Source: Desulfobacteria bacterium | Lineage (GTDB): Bacteria > Desulfobacterota > Desulfobacteria > Desulfobacterales > C00003060 | Reading direction: 5' to 3' | DNA: 10,738 bases | Assembly (NCBI GenBank): GCA_030145035.1 | Contig: JAQYWL010000478.1 | Location: forward strand, 1 to 10,738 | Notes under the pieces: generated by a model | Database searches by the model: none | The model's input: only the letters and a program-made list of their open reading frames with translations | Told to the model about the DNA's origin: nothing | Part shown: positions 1-6,374 of the stretch, in pieces | Layout: each line of letters starts with the position of its first letter | How positions within the stretch are numbered: the stretch's first letter is position 1 | Position numbers and translations under genes: made by a program

Positions 1-1227
1 CAGGCCCTATCGGATAAGCGATTGATCGCCAAACTCAGGTCCGAAAAGGGAAGATGGGTGGATTACGTTATTGAATTTGCCCGTGGAATCGATAACCTCG
101 TAGGGTACCACGACGAACTCTCCCGCCTGAATCGCCCTGCCGTGATAGAACTATCAAAACGTTTGGATTTCTACTTCGACGTGTTCTTGCAGTCTATCAA
201 AAAAGTGAAGATCCATGATTATGTTAAGGAAATCGAAAGGTATAATGACTGCGTTAATAAAGAGGGAAAGCGGGCGGAAAAGGCCTTTTTGTCGGGCGTG
301 CGTAGGAAATACCCTGAATTTGATGCGATCTTTAAGAAAAGCCTCAAGGAAAAGCCCGAACACAAAATTGACCTGATTCAATATCTTGTTGAGCGCTCTG
401 ACTTTTTGAAAAAAGATGAAAACGAGTGGATGAAATCGGTTATGGAGGTGGTTCGCAACACATCCGTGTTCTTTCAACCACAAATCCGAACCAAGATCAT
501 GAATGAAGGGTGGGCCAGTTACTGGCACGAAAAACTTTTCCTCCAAGATGACCGTATCAAGGGGCACGAGGTGGACTTTGCCCGGGCCCATGCAGGGGTT
601 GCATCATTGCCTCGCGTGGGACTGAACCCTTATGCACTCGGGATGCATCTTTTTCGCTACATTGAGGAAGTCGCTGATAAAGGAAAATATTCCATTGAAT
701 TCAAGCGGCTCCTAAATGCTAATAAGCGGGAAAAATTTGATGCAGAAACAGGGCAGGGGCAGGACTTTATTTTTAAAGTCCGCGAAAATTTTTGTGATTT
801 TCTGTTTGTCAACACCTTTGTTGACCAGGATTTTGTTACCCGCAACAAACTGTTTGTTACCGGCAGACGAATGAACCAGGCCAAGATGGTTTGGGAGTTT
901 TATGTCAAGAGCCGGAAAGCAAAAGACTATCGCAAAATGCTGCTGGACACCCTTTATCATCCACCTCATATTGAAATCTATCCGGAAAAAGGCAAGAACA
1001 ACACCCTCTATCTGGTGCATCGCTTTGAGGAGAAGCCTCTGGTGAAGGAATTTATTGCCAATACTATGATGGGAATTGAATATCTCTGGGGCGGTCCGGT
1101 TCAGATGGAAACGAGTGAGGTTATCTCAACTTCCCCCCCAAAAGAAGAGACCAAAGAACCAGAAATCAAATGGCAGCGCGTCTTGTACAGCATGGAAAAT
1201 CGAAAGCTTTCAAAAAAAAATATCTAA
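1..1227 (+). CDS. spoVR: SpoVR family protein (YcgB-like), 3' part, cut by the window edge
   Basis: The frame is open from base 1 with no stop, and the TTG at base 22 lies mid-frame, so the true start is upstream; 408 residues are visible against roughly 450-510 for the family. SpoVR hallmarks are present: NEGWASYWHE encoded around 502-531, then GHEVDFARAHAGV and LNPYALGMHLFRYIEE, then an ENFCDFLFVNTFVDQDF stretch and a C-terminal YLVHRFEEKPLVKEF segment. No signal peptide or membrane segment is visible, so it is probably cytosolic. In many bacteria SpoVR proteins are encoded with PrkA (YeaG) and a DUF444 protein (YeaH/YhbH) and are linked to sporulation or stationary-phase and nutrient-stress responses; the biochemical role is unsettled. 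The next gene on this strand is a PrkA-type protein, which supports the assignment, although a 500-base repeat-rich spacer separates them. The TAA stop lies at 1225-1227. No intrinsic terminator follows. Confidence 0.9.
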   Translation, partial: QALSDKRLIAKLRSEKGRWVDYVIEFARGIDNLVGYHDELSRLNRPAVIELSKRLDFYFDVFLQSIKKVKIHDYVKEIERYNDCVNKEGKRAEKAFLSGVRRKYPEFDAIFKKSLKEKPEHKIDLIQYLVERSDFLKKDENEWMKSVMEVVRNTSVFFQPQIRTKIMNEGWASYWHEKLFLQDDRIKGHEVDFARAHAGVASLPRVGLNPYALGMHLFRYIEEVADKGKYSIEFKRLLNANKREKFDAETGQGQDFIFKVRENFCDFLFVNTFVDQDFVTRNKLFVTGRRMNQAKMVWEFYVKSRKAKDYRKMLLDTLYHPPHIEIYPEKGKNNTLYLVHRFEEKPLVKEFIANTMMGIEYLWGGPVQMETSEVISTSPPKEETKEPEIKWQRVLYSMENRKLSKKNI

Positions 1228-1235
1228 TCAGACTA

Positions 1236-1257
1236 CAGAATACTCAGAATGCAGAAT
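1236..1257. repeat. Degenerate CAGAAT short tandem repeat
   Basis: CAGAAT occurs at 1236-1241, 1245-1250 and 1252-1257, the last two with a 7-base period. It lies just after the spoVR stop codon. It resembles the other heptamer arrays in this window in size and placement, though not in sequence. Confidence 0.5.
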
Positions 1258-1281
1258 GAAAAGATAGCCTGCTGCCTTCTT

Positions 1282-1411
1282 GAACTTAGGGGCTTCGCTC
1301 CAATTGGAGTACCTGCCCGCCATCGCTCTCGCCTGCCCGCTTGTGCCTCGCAATGGCAGGCGGGCTCAGGCGAGGCAGGCGGGTTGGAGTGATGGAGTAC
1401 TGGAGTGATGG
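1282..1411. repeat. Dispersed GC-rich palindromic repeat, copy 1 (intergenic)
   Basis: Bases 1301-1411 match 8541-8651 with a single mismatch over 111 bases (T at 1328 against C at 8568). Bases 1282-1298 match 8444-8460 exactly. In the second copy about 80 extra bases (the TTCGAC palindromes) separate these two blocks; here they are nearly adjacent. The interior carries opposed arms of the CCTGCCCGCC / GGCAGGCGGG type, able to fold into a hairpin. The right end is an octamer array (GGAGTGAT, GGAGTACT, GGAGTGAT at 1386-1409). No transposase is encoded, so it would be a non-autonomous element. Confidence 0.9.
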
Positions 1412-1502
1412 TTTTGGAGGAATAGAAACAATTCTTTCCGCCCCGCCTGCCACCCGCCTGCCGACGCCTGAGACAGCATTCAGCTTATGTGCCGGCATGT
1501 CT

Positions 1503-1574
1503 GGCAATGGCGGGCAGGGCGCCACGCTCGCCGGGTAGCTACAATGCCGGAATACATGGCAATGGCGGGCAGGT
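1503..1574 (-). repeat. Palindromic repeat unit with paired 16-base cores
   Basis: The core GGCAATGGCGGGCAGG occurs at 1503-1518 and 1558-1573. Between them CCACGCTCGCCGGGTAGC (1522-1539) is the exact reverse complement of 9209-9226. Bases 1540-1574, read on the minus strand, match 10675-10709 at 32 of 35 positions. These shared blocks define one dispersed family with copies in both orientations. Confidence 0.85.
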
Positions 1575-1584
1575 TTTGACACCC

Positions 1585-1608
1585 AGTACTCCAGTACTCC
1601 AACACTCC
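1585..1608. repeat. Octamer tandem repeat (AGTACTCC type)
   Basis: Three consecutive 8-base units (AGTACTCC, AGTACTCC, AACACTCC) form the approximate reverse complement of the octamer array at 1386-1409. The two arrays could be the terminal inverted arms of a larger foldback element spanning about 1386-1608. Confidence 0.7.
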
Positions 1609-1634
1609 CCGTGAATGGAACAAGTGGGTTGCTA

Positions 1635-1673
1635 CCCTTCGGCCTTGCTCAGGGTGGTGAGCCTGTCGAACCA
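1635..1673. repeat. TTCG...GTCGAA short palindromic repeat, copy 1
   Basis: The unit begins CCCTTCGGCCTTGCTCAGGG and ends GAGCCTGTCGAACCA. Related units lie at 8463-8493 and 8494-8540. Its reverse reading gives the peptide QAHHPEQGRR, a translation product of this kind of intergenic repeat. It lies about 55 bases before the prkA start. Confidence 0.85.
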
Positions 1674-1728
1674 CAAAAGACCTGTAATTGCAATGAGTTG
1701 TAGAAATTCCGAGACGTTCAACTAGGGT

Positions 1729-4053
1729 ATGGCCGTACACAAGATAAAAAAGGCAATGCATTATCTCAACCAGCGCTTGAGCCAGTTGGATCAACCCGCC
1801 ACCATACCCTTTGAGGAATTTCTCATGGTCCTCGCCGCTGAACCCTATGCTGTAGTACGCAATGTTTTCCAGGTGTTTCATGACATGATCAAGGCCTATG
1901 TAGGAGAAGGCGTCGATGAATACCCGGATGATCCCGAGTCGATTCATTACGTACACTATGATTGCAGCCGGCTTTTTGTTCAAGGTTCAGACCACCCATT
2001 TTTAGCAGACAGACTTTTTGCCAACAGGTTGATAAGTCTTGTTGAAGCCCTGAAGCTCGGTGCACAACAAAACAAGATCTATATCTTTGAAGGTCCTCCC
2101 GGCTGTGGGAAGAGTACGTTTTTGAATAACCTGCTCAAGAAGTTTGAAGAATATGCCAATACGGAAAATGGCTTGCGTTTTGAAACGGTTTGGAGATTTG
2201 ATCGGAAAATATTGGGCAGTTTTCCGGAACATGGGGATATTCCTTTGCTTGAAAAATTGTCTCAATTGGTGAATAGCGCCCCACAAGATGCTAGCCAATC
2301 TGATAAAGTAGAAAACAATCCGCATTCAGCCGATTATATGGAGACTCCTTACTCAACCGGTGATTATGTCGAGGTTCCATGCCCCAGTCACGATAATCCC
2401 TTATTGATGATTCCCAAACCTCACCGCCGCATGTTTTTCGACGACCTGCTCAAAAATGATGAATTTAAGTGGAAGCTTTTTACCGAAAAAGAATACGAGT
2501 GGGTGTTCCGGGACAATCCCTGTACCATATGCAGTACTTTGTATGGGGCACTTTTAAAGAAACTGAAGAGTCCCCAAAAAGTTTTTGAAATGCTGTATGC
2601 GCGACCCCACCAGTTCAACAGGCGACTCGGGGAAGGCATCAGCGTTTTCAACCCTGGCGACAGACCCATGCGGCAACATGTCTTGAGCGATGCCATGCTT
2701 CAAAGGCGGATAAACGCCCTCTTAACAGACGGCAGCCAGGTTAAATATATTTTTTCCCGATATGCGAAGACCAATAATGGGATATATGCCCTCATGGACA
2801 TCAAATCCCACAATAAGGATCGTTTGATCGAGCTCCACAACATCATCAGTGAGGGCGTCCACAAGGTGGAAGATATCGAAGAAAACGTGAAATCACTCCT
2901 TTTGGCCGTCATGAATCCCGAAGATAAGAAAAATATTGAGAGCTTCCAGTCCTTTTCGGACCGTATTCAATATATCAATATCCCTTACGTTATGGATCTG
3001 AGTACAGAGGTAGAGATATACCGAAACATTTTCGGAAAGCACATTGACGAGAGTTTTCTTCCCAGGGTCCTGCACAATTTTGCCAGGGTTATTATCTCAT
3101 CCCGGCTTAACACAAAGTCGGAAGCCCTGTTGGAATGGATCGGCAAGCCCGAGAAATACCAACTCTATTGCGATGAGAATCTTCAACTCCTAAAGATGGA
3201 AATTTACACCGGATATATCCCCACATGGCTTACAGAAGAAGACACAAAAAGATTAACTGCGAAACGGCGACGAAAAATCATTGCTGAATCGGAAAAAGAA
3301 GGGGCCCACGGCATTTCCGGACGCGATTCCATAAAAATATTTAATGAGTTCTACTCTACTTATGCCAAGGAAGATAAGCTCATCAACATGTCCGTTTTGT
3401 GCAACTTTTTCACCAAAATTCGCAAAGAACTGAGCAAATTGATACCCAAAGGGTTCTTAGATTCACTAGTTCGCATGTACGACTATACGGTTTTACAGGA
3501 AGTCAAAGAATCCCTTTACTATTACAATGAGGAACAGATTTCCCGGGAAATACAGAACTACCTGTTTGCCATCAACTTTGAAACAGGGTCTGTCCAGACC
3601 TGCAAATACACCGGGGAAAAACTGGAAATTACCGAAGATTTTTTTGAGAGTATTGAGGCTCGTTTGCTGGGTGCAAAGGTAGCCAAAGATAAACGCCTAT
3701 CATTCCGGGAAGACAGCCAAAAAGAGTATACATCCAAGACATTGACCCAGGAAATCATAGTTGACGGGAAACCCATTACCGAAACAAAGATCTATGAATC
3801 AATGCATGATCGATACTTATACAATCTAAAGGAAAAGGTGCTGGATCCGTTTCTTGAAAACGAAAACTTCCGGCGGGCCATCAAGGATTACGACAAGGAG
3901 GACTTTAAGACCTACGACAAAAGAATCAGGAACGACGTTACGTATCTGATGAAAAATCTGTGCACCAAGTGCGGCTATGCCGAACAGGGTGCAAAAGAAG
4001 TTTGCATCTATGTCATTGACAATGACCTGGCCAAGAAGTTTGCGAATCCTTGA
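1729..4053 (+). CDS. prkA: PrkA-family AAA+ protein (serine protein kinase PrkA/YeaG-like), 774 residues
   Basis: The N-terminus has the family's EEFLMVLAAEPYA and SRLF segments, followed by a clear P-loop GPPGCGKST at residues 122-130. Further marks are CPSHDNPLLMIP (218-229), LLAVMNPED (391-399, sensor-like), VIISSRLN (454-461), GISGRDSIKIFNEF (528-541) and the C-terminal CTKCGYAEQGAKEV (745-758). Family members are ATP-binding stress proteins, reported as Ser/Thr kinases (YeaG) and in one lineage as a protease; activity cannot be read from sequence. At 774 residues it is longer than typical PrkA (about 630-690), with a low-complexity insert near 185-215 and a CTIC pair (265-268). ATG 1729 is the first in-frame start after the TAG at 1723; only a weak AGGG lies just before it, so a later start such as 1756 is possible. 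It follows a spoVR gene on the same strand and converges on the aromatic fusion gene. Confidence 0.88.
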   Translation: MAVHKIKKAMHYLNQRLSQLDQPATIPFEEFLMVLAAEPYAVVRNVFQVFHDMIKAYVGEGVDEYPDDPESIHYVHYDCSRLFVQGSDHPFLADRLFANRLISLVEALKLGAQQNKIYIFEGPPGCGKSTFLNNLLKKFEEYANTENGLRFETVWRFDRKILGSFPEHGDIPLLEKLSQLVNSAPQDASQSDKVENNPHSADYMETPYSTGDYVEVPCPSHDNPLLMIPKPHRRMFFDDLLKNDEFKWKLFTEKEYEWVFRDNPCTICSTLYGALLKKLKSPQKVFEMLYARPHQFNRRLGEGISVFNPGDRPMRQHVLSDAMLQRRINALLTDGSQVKYIFSRYAKTNNGIYALMDIKSHNKDRLIELHNIISEGVHKVEDIEENVKSLLLAVMNPEDKKNIESFQSFSDRIQYINIPYVMDLSTEVEIYRNIFGKHIDESFLPRVLHNFARVIISSRLNTKSEALLEWIGKPEKYQLYCDENLQLLKMEIYTGYIPTWLTEEDTKRLTAKRRRKIIAESEKEGAHGISGRDSIKIFNEFYSTYAKEDKLINMSVLCNFFTKIRKELSKLIPKGFLDSLVRMYDYTVLQEVKESLYYYNEEQISREIQNYLFAINFETGSVQTCKYTGEKLEITEDFFESIEARLLGAKVAKDKRLSFREDSQKEYTSKTLTQEIIVDGKPITETKIYESMHDRYLYNLKEKVLDPFLENENFRRAIKDYDKEDFKTYDKRIRNDVTYLMKNLCTKCGYAEQGAKEVCIYVIDNDLAKKFANP

Positions 4054-4090
4054 AAAAAAACAGCCCCCGCCGGTTTTTCAGTAGGGCCGT
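4053..4090 (-). terminator. Probable intrinsic terminator after the DAHP synthase-prephenate dehydratase gene
   Basis: On the minus strand a seven-pair hairpin forms between ACGGCCC (4090-4084) and GGGGCTGT (4067-4060), with one G-U pair and a long loop, followed directly by a run of eight T (4060-4053). The T run overlaps the TGA of the convergent prkA gene. The loop is large, so strength is uncertain. Confidence 0.5.
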
Positions 4091-4100
4091 GCAAGGCCGG

Positions 4101-5978
4101 TCAATAGCATCCGAGGACCCTCAGATAATCGGTTCTTTTTTCGAGTTCATCAAGCACTGGTTTGAAAGCAGGGGATTCAATATCCGCCTCAATATCCACA
4201 TAGAACATGTACTCCCATGGTTTTCCGTGGATGGGGCGCGATTCGAGTTTTACCAGGTTGATGTCTTTTCCTGCAAAAATCTTCAATGTCTCAAAGAGCG
4301 CTCCTGGCCGGTTACCCGTTGAATAGATCAGCGAGGATCTCCGTCTCGGACCGTTTTCAAGTTGCTCCGCAGCTATGACAACAAATCGGGTATAGTTTCT
4401 CGGATTGGTTTCGATTCCTTCCTGGATCACCGCCATCCCGTGAATCTTGGCCGCCTCCTCGCCGGCGATGGCTGCATCGCTCTGAAGAGCGCCCTCCTTT
4501 ATCCGTTTTACAGCCGTTGCTGTGTCCTTGGCCGAAACCAGTTCCCATCCTTGATGCTGCTCCAGAAACTGCCGGCATTGCTGGAATACTTGAGGATGGG
4601 AGAACACGCGTTTTATGGTTTCAATCTTTCCCTCTGGATGGGCAATAAGGTGATGCATGATGCGAATCGTGATTTCGCCGATAATCCTCAAGTCATATTC
4701 GAGCAGGAGATCGTAGTTCTCGTGTATGCTTCCGGTCAGCGAATTCTCCAAAGGCACCACACCGAAATCGACCTCGCCGCTCTTGACTGCTTCAAAAATT
4801 CGCGTGAACGAAGGCGTGGGCACGGCTTTTACCTTGGCCCCAAAATACTGCGTGCAAGCCTTGTGGCTGAAGGTCCCTAACTCTCCCAAGAATGCGGCCC
4901 GTCGATCGCCATCCCCCCTGGCCGCACTCATGAGCTCTACGGCTTTAGCTTTGTCCAGATAGCCAAAATCGAGCTGTTTTCCTATGACCGGCGCGATCAC
5001 GTAAATGTCGCGCATCAACTGCCCAAACTGTTTGGGATAAAGGCTCTGCGGACCGTCTGAAAGGGCCCTGTCCGGATCATGGTGTACCTCGATCATCAAA
5101 CCATCGGCGCCTGCGGCTATGGCGGCCCGGGCCATAGGACTCACCTTTTCGCGGATGCCGGTGGCGTGGCTCGGATCGATGATCACCGGCAGATGGGTCA
5201 GGTTCTTGATCACTGGAATGGCAGAAAGGTCCAGGGTGTTGCGCGTATAGGGTTCAAAGGTGCGAATCCCTCGCTCACAAAGCACAACATGGTCATTTCC
5301 CTCAGAAAGGATATATTCTGCCGACATAAGCCATTCTTCGATGGTGGCTGCTAGCCCTCTCTTCAGGAGTACCGGCTTTCCCATTCGACCAACGCACTTT
5401 AGAAGTTCGAAGTTTTGCATGTTCCTCGCCCCAACCTGAACTACATCCACATACTTCATCATCATGTCTGCCTGAGCCGGTGAGGTGATCTCAGTGACAA
5501 TGCCGAGACCGAGTTCCTCCCGTATCTCAGCCAGAATTTTCAGGCCCTCCTCCCCAAGGCCCTGGAAGGAATACGGCGATGTTCTCGGTTTAAAGGCCCC
5601 CCCGCGAAAAAGCACTGCACCATACTTTCTGACCTCCTTGGCGATGGCAAGCGCCTGTTCCCTGCTTTCCACCGCACAAGGGCCTGCAATCACTACGATG
5701 CGCTCGCCTCCGATTACTACATCCCCTACATTGACCAAGGTGCCTTCCGGATGCATCTTTCGACTGGCCAGTTTAAAAGAGCTGGAAATAGGTATCACCC
5801 TATCCACGCCGGGAAGCCGCTGGAAGAAATCAAGGTCCTGGCCTGCCTTTCCAATAGCTCCTATGAGGGGCTGGCCGTGCTCAGACATTTCACGGATGAG
5901 ATAACCCTCACTGCGAAGTATGCTTCGGATATGGTTTTTCTGTTCCTCTGTTATTTCTTTTTCTAGGACGAGAATCAT
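4101..5978 (-). CDS. Fused 3-deoxy-7-phosphoheptulonate synthase / prephenate dehydratase with ACT domain
   Basis: This 625-residue protein joins two aromatic-pathway enzymes. Residues 1-75 resemble the ferredoxin-like regulatory domain of type I-beta DAHP synthases. Residues 85-335 are the DAHP synthase barrel (PEP plus erythrose 4-phosphate to DAHP): GPCAVES with metal ligand C101, substrate motif FKPRTSPYSFQG (129-140), and probable metal ligands H271 (DPSHATG), E297 (MIEVHH) and D308 (SDGPQSL). After a linker of about 25 residues comes prephenate dehydratase (prephenate to phenylpyruvate): AFLGELGTFSH from 362, VVPLENSLTGS near 407-417, and the catalytic TRF at 530-532. The C-terminus is an ACT domain with GALFE (559-563) and ESRP (579-582), the usual Phe-sensing motifs. 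No chorismate mutase domain is visible, so that step must be encoded elsewhere. The ATG at 5978 has a strong AAAGGAG 8 bases upstream. An attenuator-like leader precedes it. Confidence 0.95.
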   Translation of the reverse strand: MILVLEKEITEEQKNHIRSILRSEGYLIREMSEHGQPLIGAIGKAGQDLDFFQRLPGVDRVIPISSSFKLASRKMHPEGTLVNVGDVVIGGERIVVIAGPCAVESREQALAIAKEVRKYGAVLFRGGAFKPRTSPYSFQGLGEEGLKILAEIREELGLGIVTEITSPAQADMMMKYVDVVQVGARNMQNFELLKCVGRMGKPVLLKRGLAATIEEWLMSAEYILSEGNDHVVLCERGIRTFEPYTRNTLDLSAIPVIKNLTHLPVIIDPSHATGIREKVSPMARAAIAAGADGLMIEVHHDPDRALSDGPQSLYPKQFGQLMRDIYVIAPVIGKQLDFGYLDKAKAVELMSAARGDGDRRAAFLGELGTFSHKACTQYFGAKVKAVPTPSFTRIFEAVKSGEVDFGVVPLENSLTGSIHENYDLLLEYDLRIIGEITIRIMHHLIAHPEGKIETIKRVFSHPQVFQQCRQFLEQHQGWELVSAKDTATAVKRIKEGALQSDAAIAGEEAAKIHGMAVIQEGIETNPRNYTRFVVIAAEQLENGPRRRSSLIYSTGNRPGALFETLKIFAGKDINLVKLESRPIHGKPWEYMFYVDIEADIESPAFKPVLDELEKRTDYLRVLGCY

Positions 5979-5995
5979 GATAAAAACTCCTTTCT

Positions 5996-6020
5996 CAAGT
6001 TATACAATCGCTCCGCGATT
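5996..6020 (-). repeat. 25-base palindromic leader sequence, copy 1
   Basis: On the minus strand AATCGCGGAGCGATT forms a six-pair hairpin with a three-base loop, followed by GTATAACTTG and then the ribosome binding site. It matches 10535-10559, in front of rplS, at 22 of 25 positions in the same orientation and at nearly the same distance from the start codon. Confidence 0.8.
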
Positions 6021-6026
6021 CTATAT

Positions 6027-6059
6027 AAAAAAAGCCCCGAGCTTTTCTTCTCGGGGCTT
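6027..6059 (-). terminator. Intrinsic terminator of the Phe attenuator
   Basis: On the minus strand AAGCCCCGAG (6059-6050) pairs perfectly over ten bases with CTCGGGGCTT (6041-6032) across an 8-base loop, followed by a T tract (6033-6027). It lies about 50 bases upstream of the structural gene and downstream of a promoter and leader peptide, so it would stop transcription before the gene unless prevented. Confidence 0.92.
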
Positions 6060-6173
6060 CAGTCTTTCTCAATTTTCCAAAACCCCGAGTAGACCGCCTG
6101 GTCCACCCGGGGTCTATCACCTTATTGGTTAGACAACCGGGTGGACGCTTCTAAAGCCAAAAAAGAAGCGTCC
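6050..6173 (-). promoter_or_regulatory. Alternative RNA stems of a ribosome-mediated attenuator
   Basis: Four successive minus-strand pairings are visible upstream of, or competing with, the terminator. Stem 1: 6173-6164 with 6152-6143, ten perfect pairs, inside the leader-peptide frame. Stem 2: 6146-6137 with 6110-6101, ten perfect pairs, with the leader stop codon in its loop. Stem 3: 6113-6100 with 6095-6082, fourteen pairs including two G-U, loop AGGC. Antiterminator: 6089-6079 with 6060-6050, eleven pairs including two G-U. Each overlaps the next, and the antiterminator takes the 5' arm of the terminator. Predicted logic: stalling at Phe codons masks stem 1, stem 2 forms, stem 3 is blocked, the antiterminator forms and transcription continues. 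Full translation or no translation favours stem 3 and termination. This is inferred from base pairing only. Confidence 0.85.
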
Positions 6174-6211
6174 AAAAAAAATAGCACTCGATTGTCCGGA
6201 TTCTTTCCCAT
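6122..6211 (-). CDS. Phe-containing leader peptide of the attenuator (29 residues)
   Basis: The frame begins with ATG at 6211 and ends with TAA at 6124-6122. The middle reads LFFLDASF (residues 10-17), giving Phe codons at 6181-6179, 6178-6176 and 6163-6161. Leu codons are also abundant (residues 10, 13, 18, 20, 26), but the downstream enzyme makes Phe, so Phe is the likely sensed amino acid. A weak AGGG lies 10 bases upstream (6225-6222). GTG at codon 9 is an alternative start in the same frame. The Phe pair immediately precedes the 5' arm of stem 1 and the third Phe lies in its loop; the stop codon lies in the stem 2 loop. The peptide itself probably has no function beyond its translation. 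Confidence 0.75.
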   Translation of the reverse strand: MGKNPDNRVLFFLDASFLALEASTRLSNQ

Positions 6212-6240
6212 AGATAGATGACCCTGCAAAAATTACAATT

Positions 6241-6270
6241 TTTATACCCCGGCTACATAACGCGTGTCAA
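6241..6270 (-). promoter_or_regulatory. Sigma-70 type promoter of the aromatic fusion gene and its leader
   Basis: On the minus strand TTGACA (6270-6265) and TATAAA (6246-6241) are separated by 18 bases. The expected start near 6234 gives a leader of roughly 255 bases before the structural gene, placing the leader-peptide ATG about 23 bases from the 5' end. A small inverted repeat (AGCGTT/AACGCT, about 6284-6297) lies upstream of the -35 box; whether it binds a regulator is unknown. Confidence 0.82.
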
Positions 6271-6313
6271 CAACTATTTTTCTAAGCGTTGAAACGCTCA
6301 GCTTTTGTGCCAG

Positions 6314-6352
6314 AAAAAAGTAAAGGGATACCGCCCACGGATATCCCTTTAC
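6314..6352 (-). terminator. Intrinsic terminator of ppaC
   Basis: On the minus strand an eleven-pair perfect stem (GTAAAGGGATA at 6352-6342 with TATCCCTTTAC at 6330-6320) is followed by six T (6319-6314). It begins 22 bases after the ppaC stop codon and separates ppaC from the promoter of the next transcript. Confidence 0.93.
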
Positions 6353-6374
6353 TTAATGACCCCTTACAGCAAAC

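Larger units (their letters stand above)
1228..1728. other. Repeat-filled spacer between spoVR and prkA
   Basis: This 500-base stretch holds no credible gene. Open frames across it on both strands consist of repeat translation (peptides such as MCLAMAGGLRRGRR or VVRQAHHPEQGRR). It contains, in order, a degenerate CAGAAT array, a 130-base palindromic repeat, two inverted copies of a 16-base core, an octamer array and a TTCG/TCGAA palindrome, each listed separately. I could not find a convincing sigma-70 or sigma-54 promoter for prkA in the last 100 bases, so whether prkA is transcribed from here or by readthrough from spoVR is open. Confidence 0.75.

Noticed and set aside
1286..1582. Open frames on both strands across the spoVR-prkA spacer
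   Set aside because: They translate known repeat units also found at 8444-8651, lack ribosome binding sites and have the same content in opposite frames; they are repeats, not genes.
1611..1640. Possible sigma-54 promoter before prkA (TGGAAC...TTGC)
   Set aside because: The GG-to-GC distance is two bases longer than the fixed spacing sigma-54 requires.
1480..1983. 167-codon minus-strand frame over the start of prkA
   Set aside because: Half is the reverse of prkA coding sequence and half is repeat sequence (QAHHPEQGRR); no start signal.
4362..5904. Several plus-strand frames of 70-170 codons opposite the DAHP synthase-prephenate dehydratase gene
   Set aside because: They are antisense to a gene with intact motifs throughout and show no family resemblance.
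5979..6270. T-box riboswitch upstream of the aromatic fusion gene
   Set aside because: No specifier-loop or T-box consensus was seen, whereas a Phe-codon leader frame with the right stem order explains the region better.
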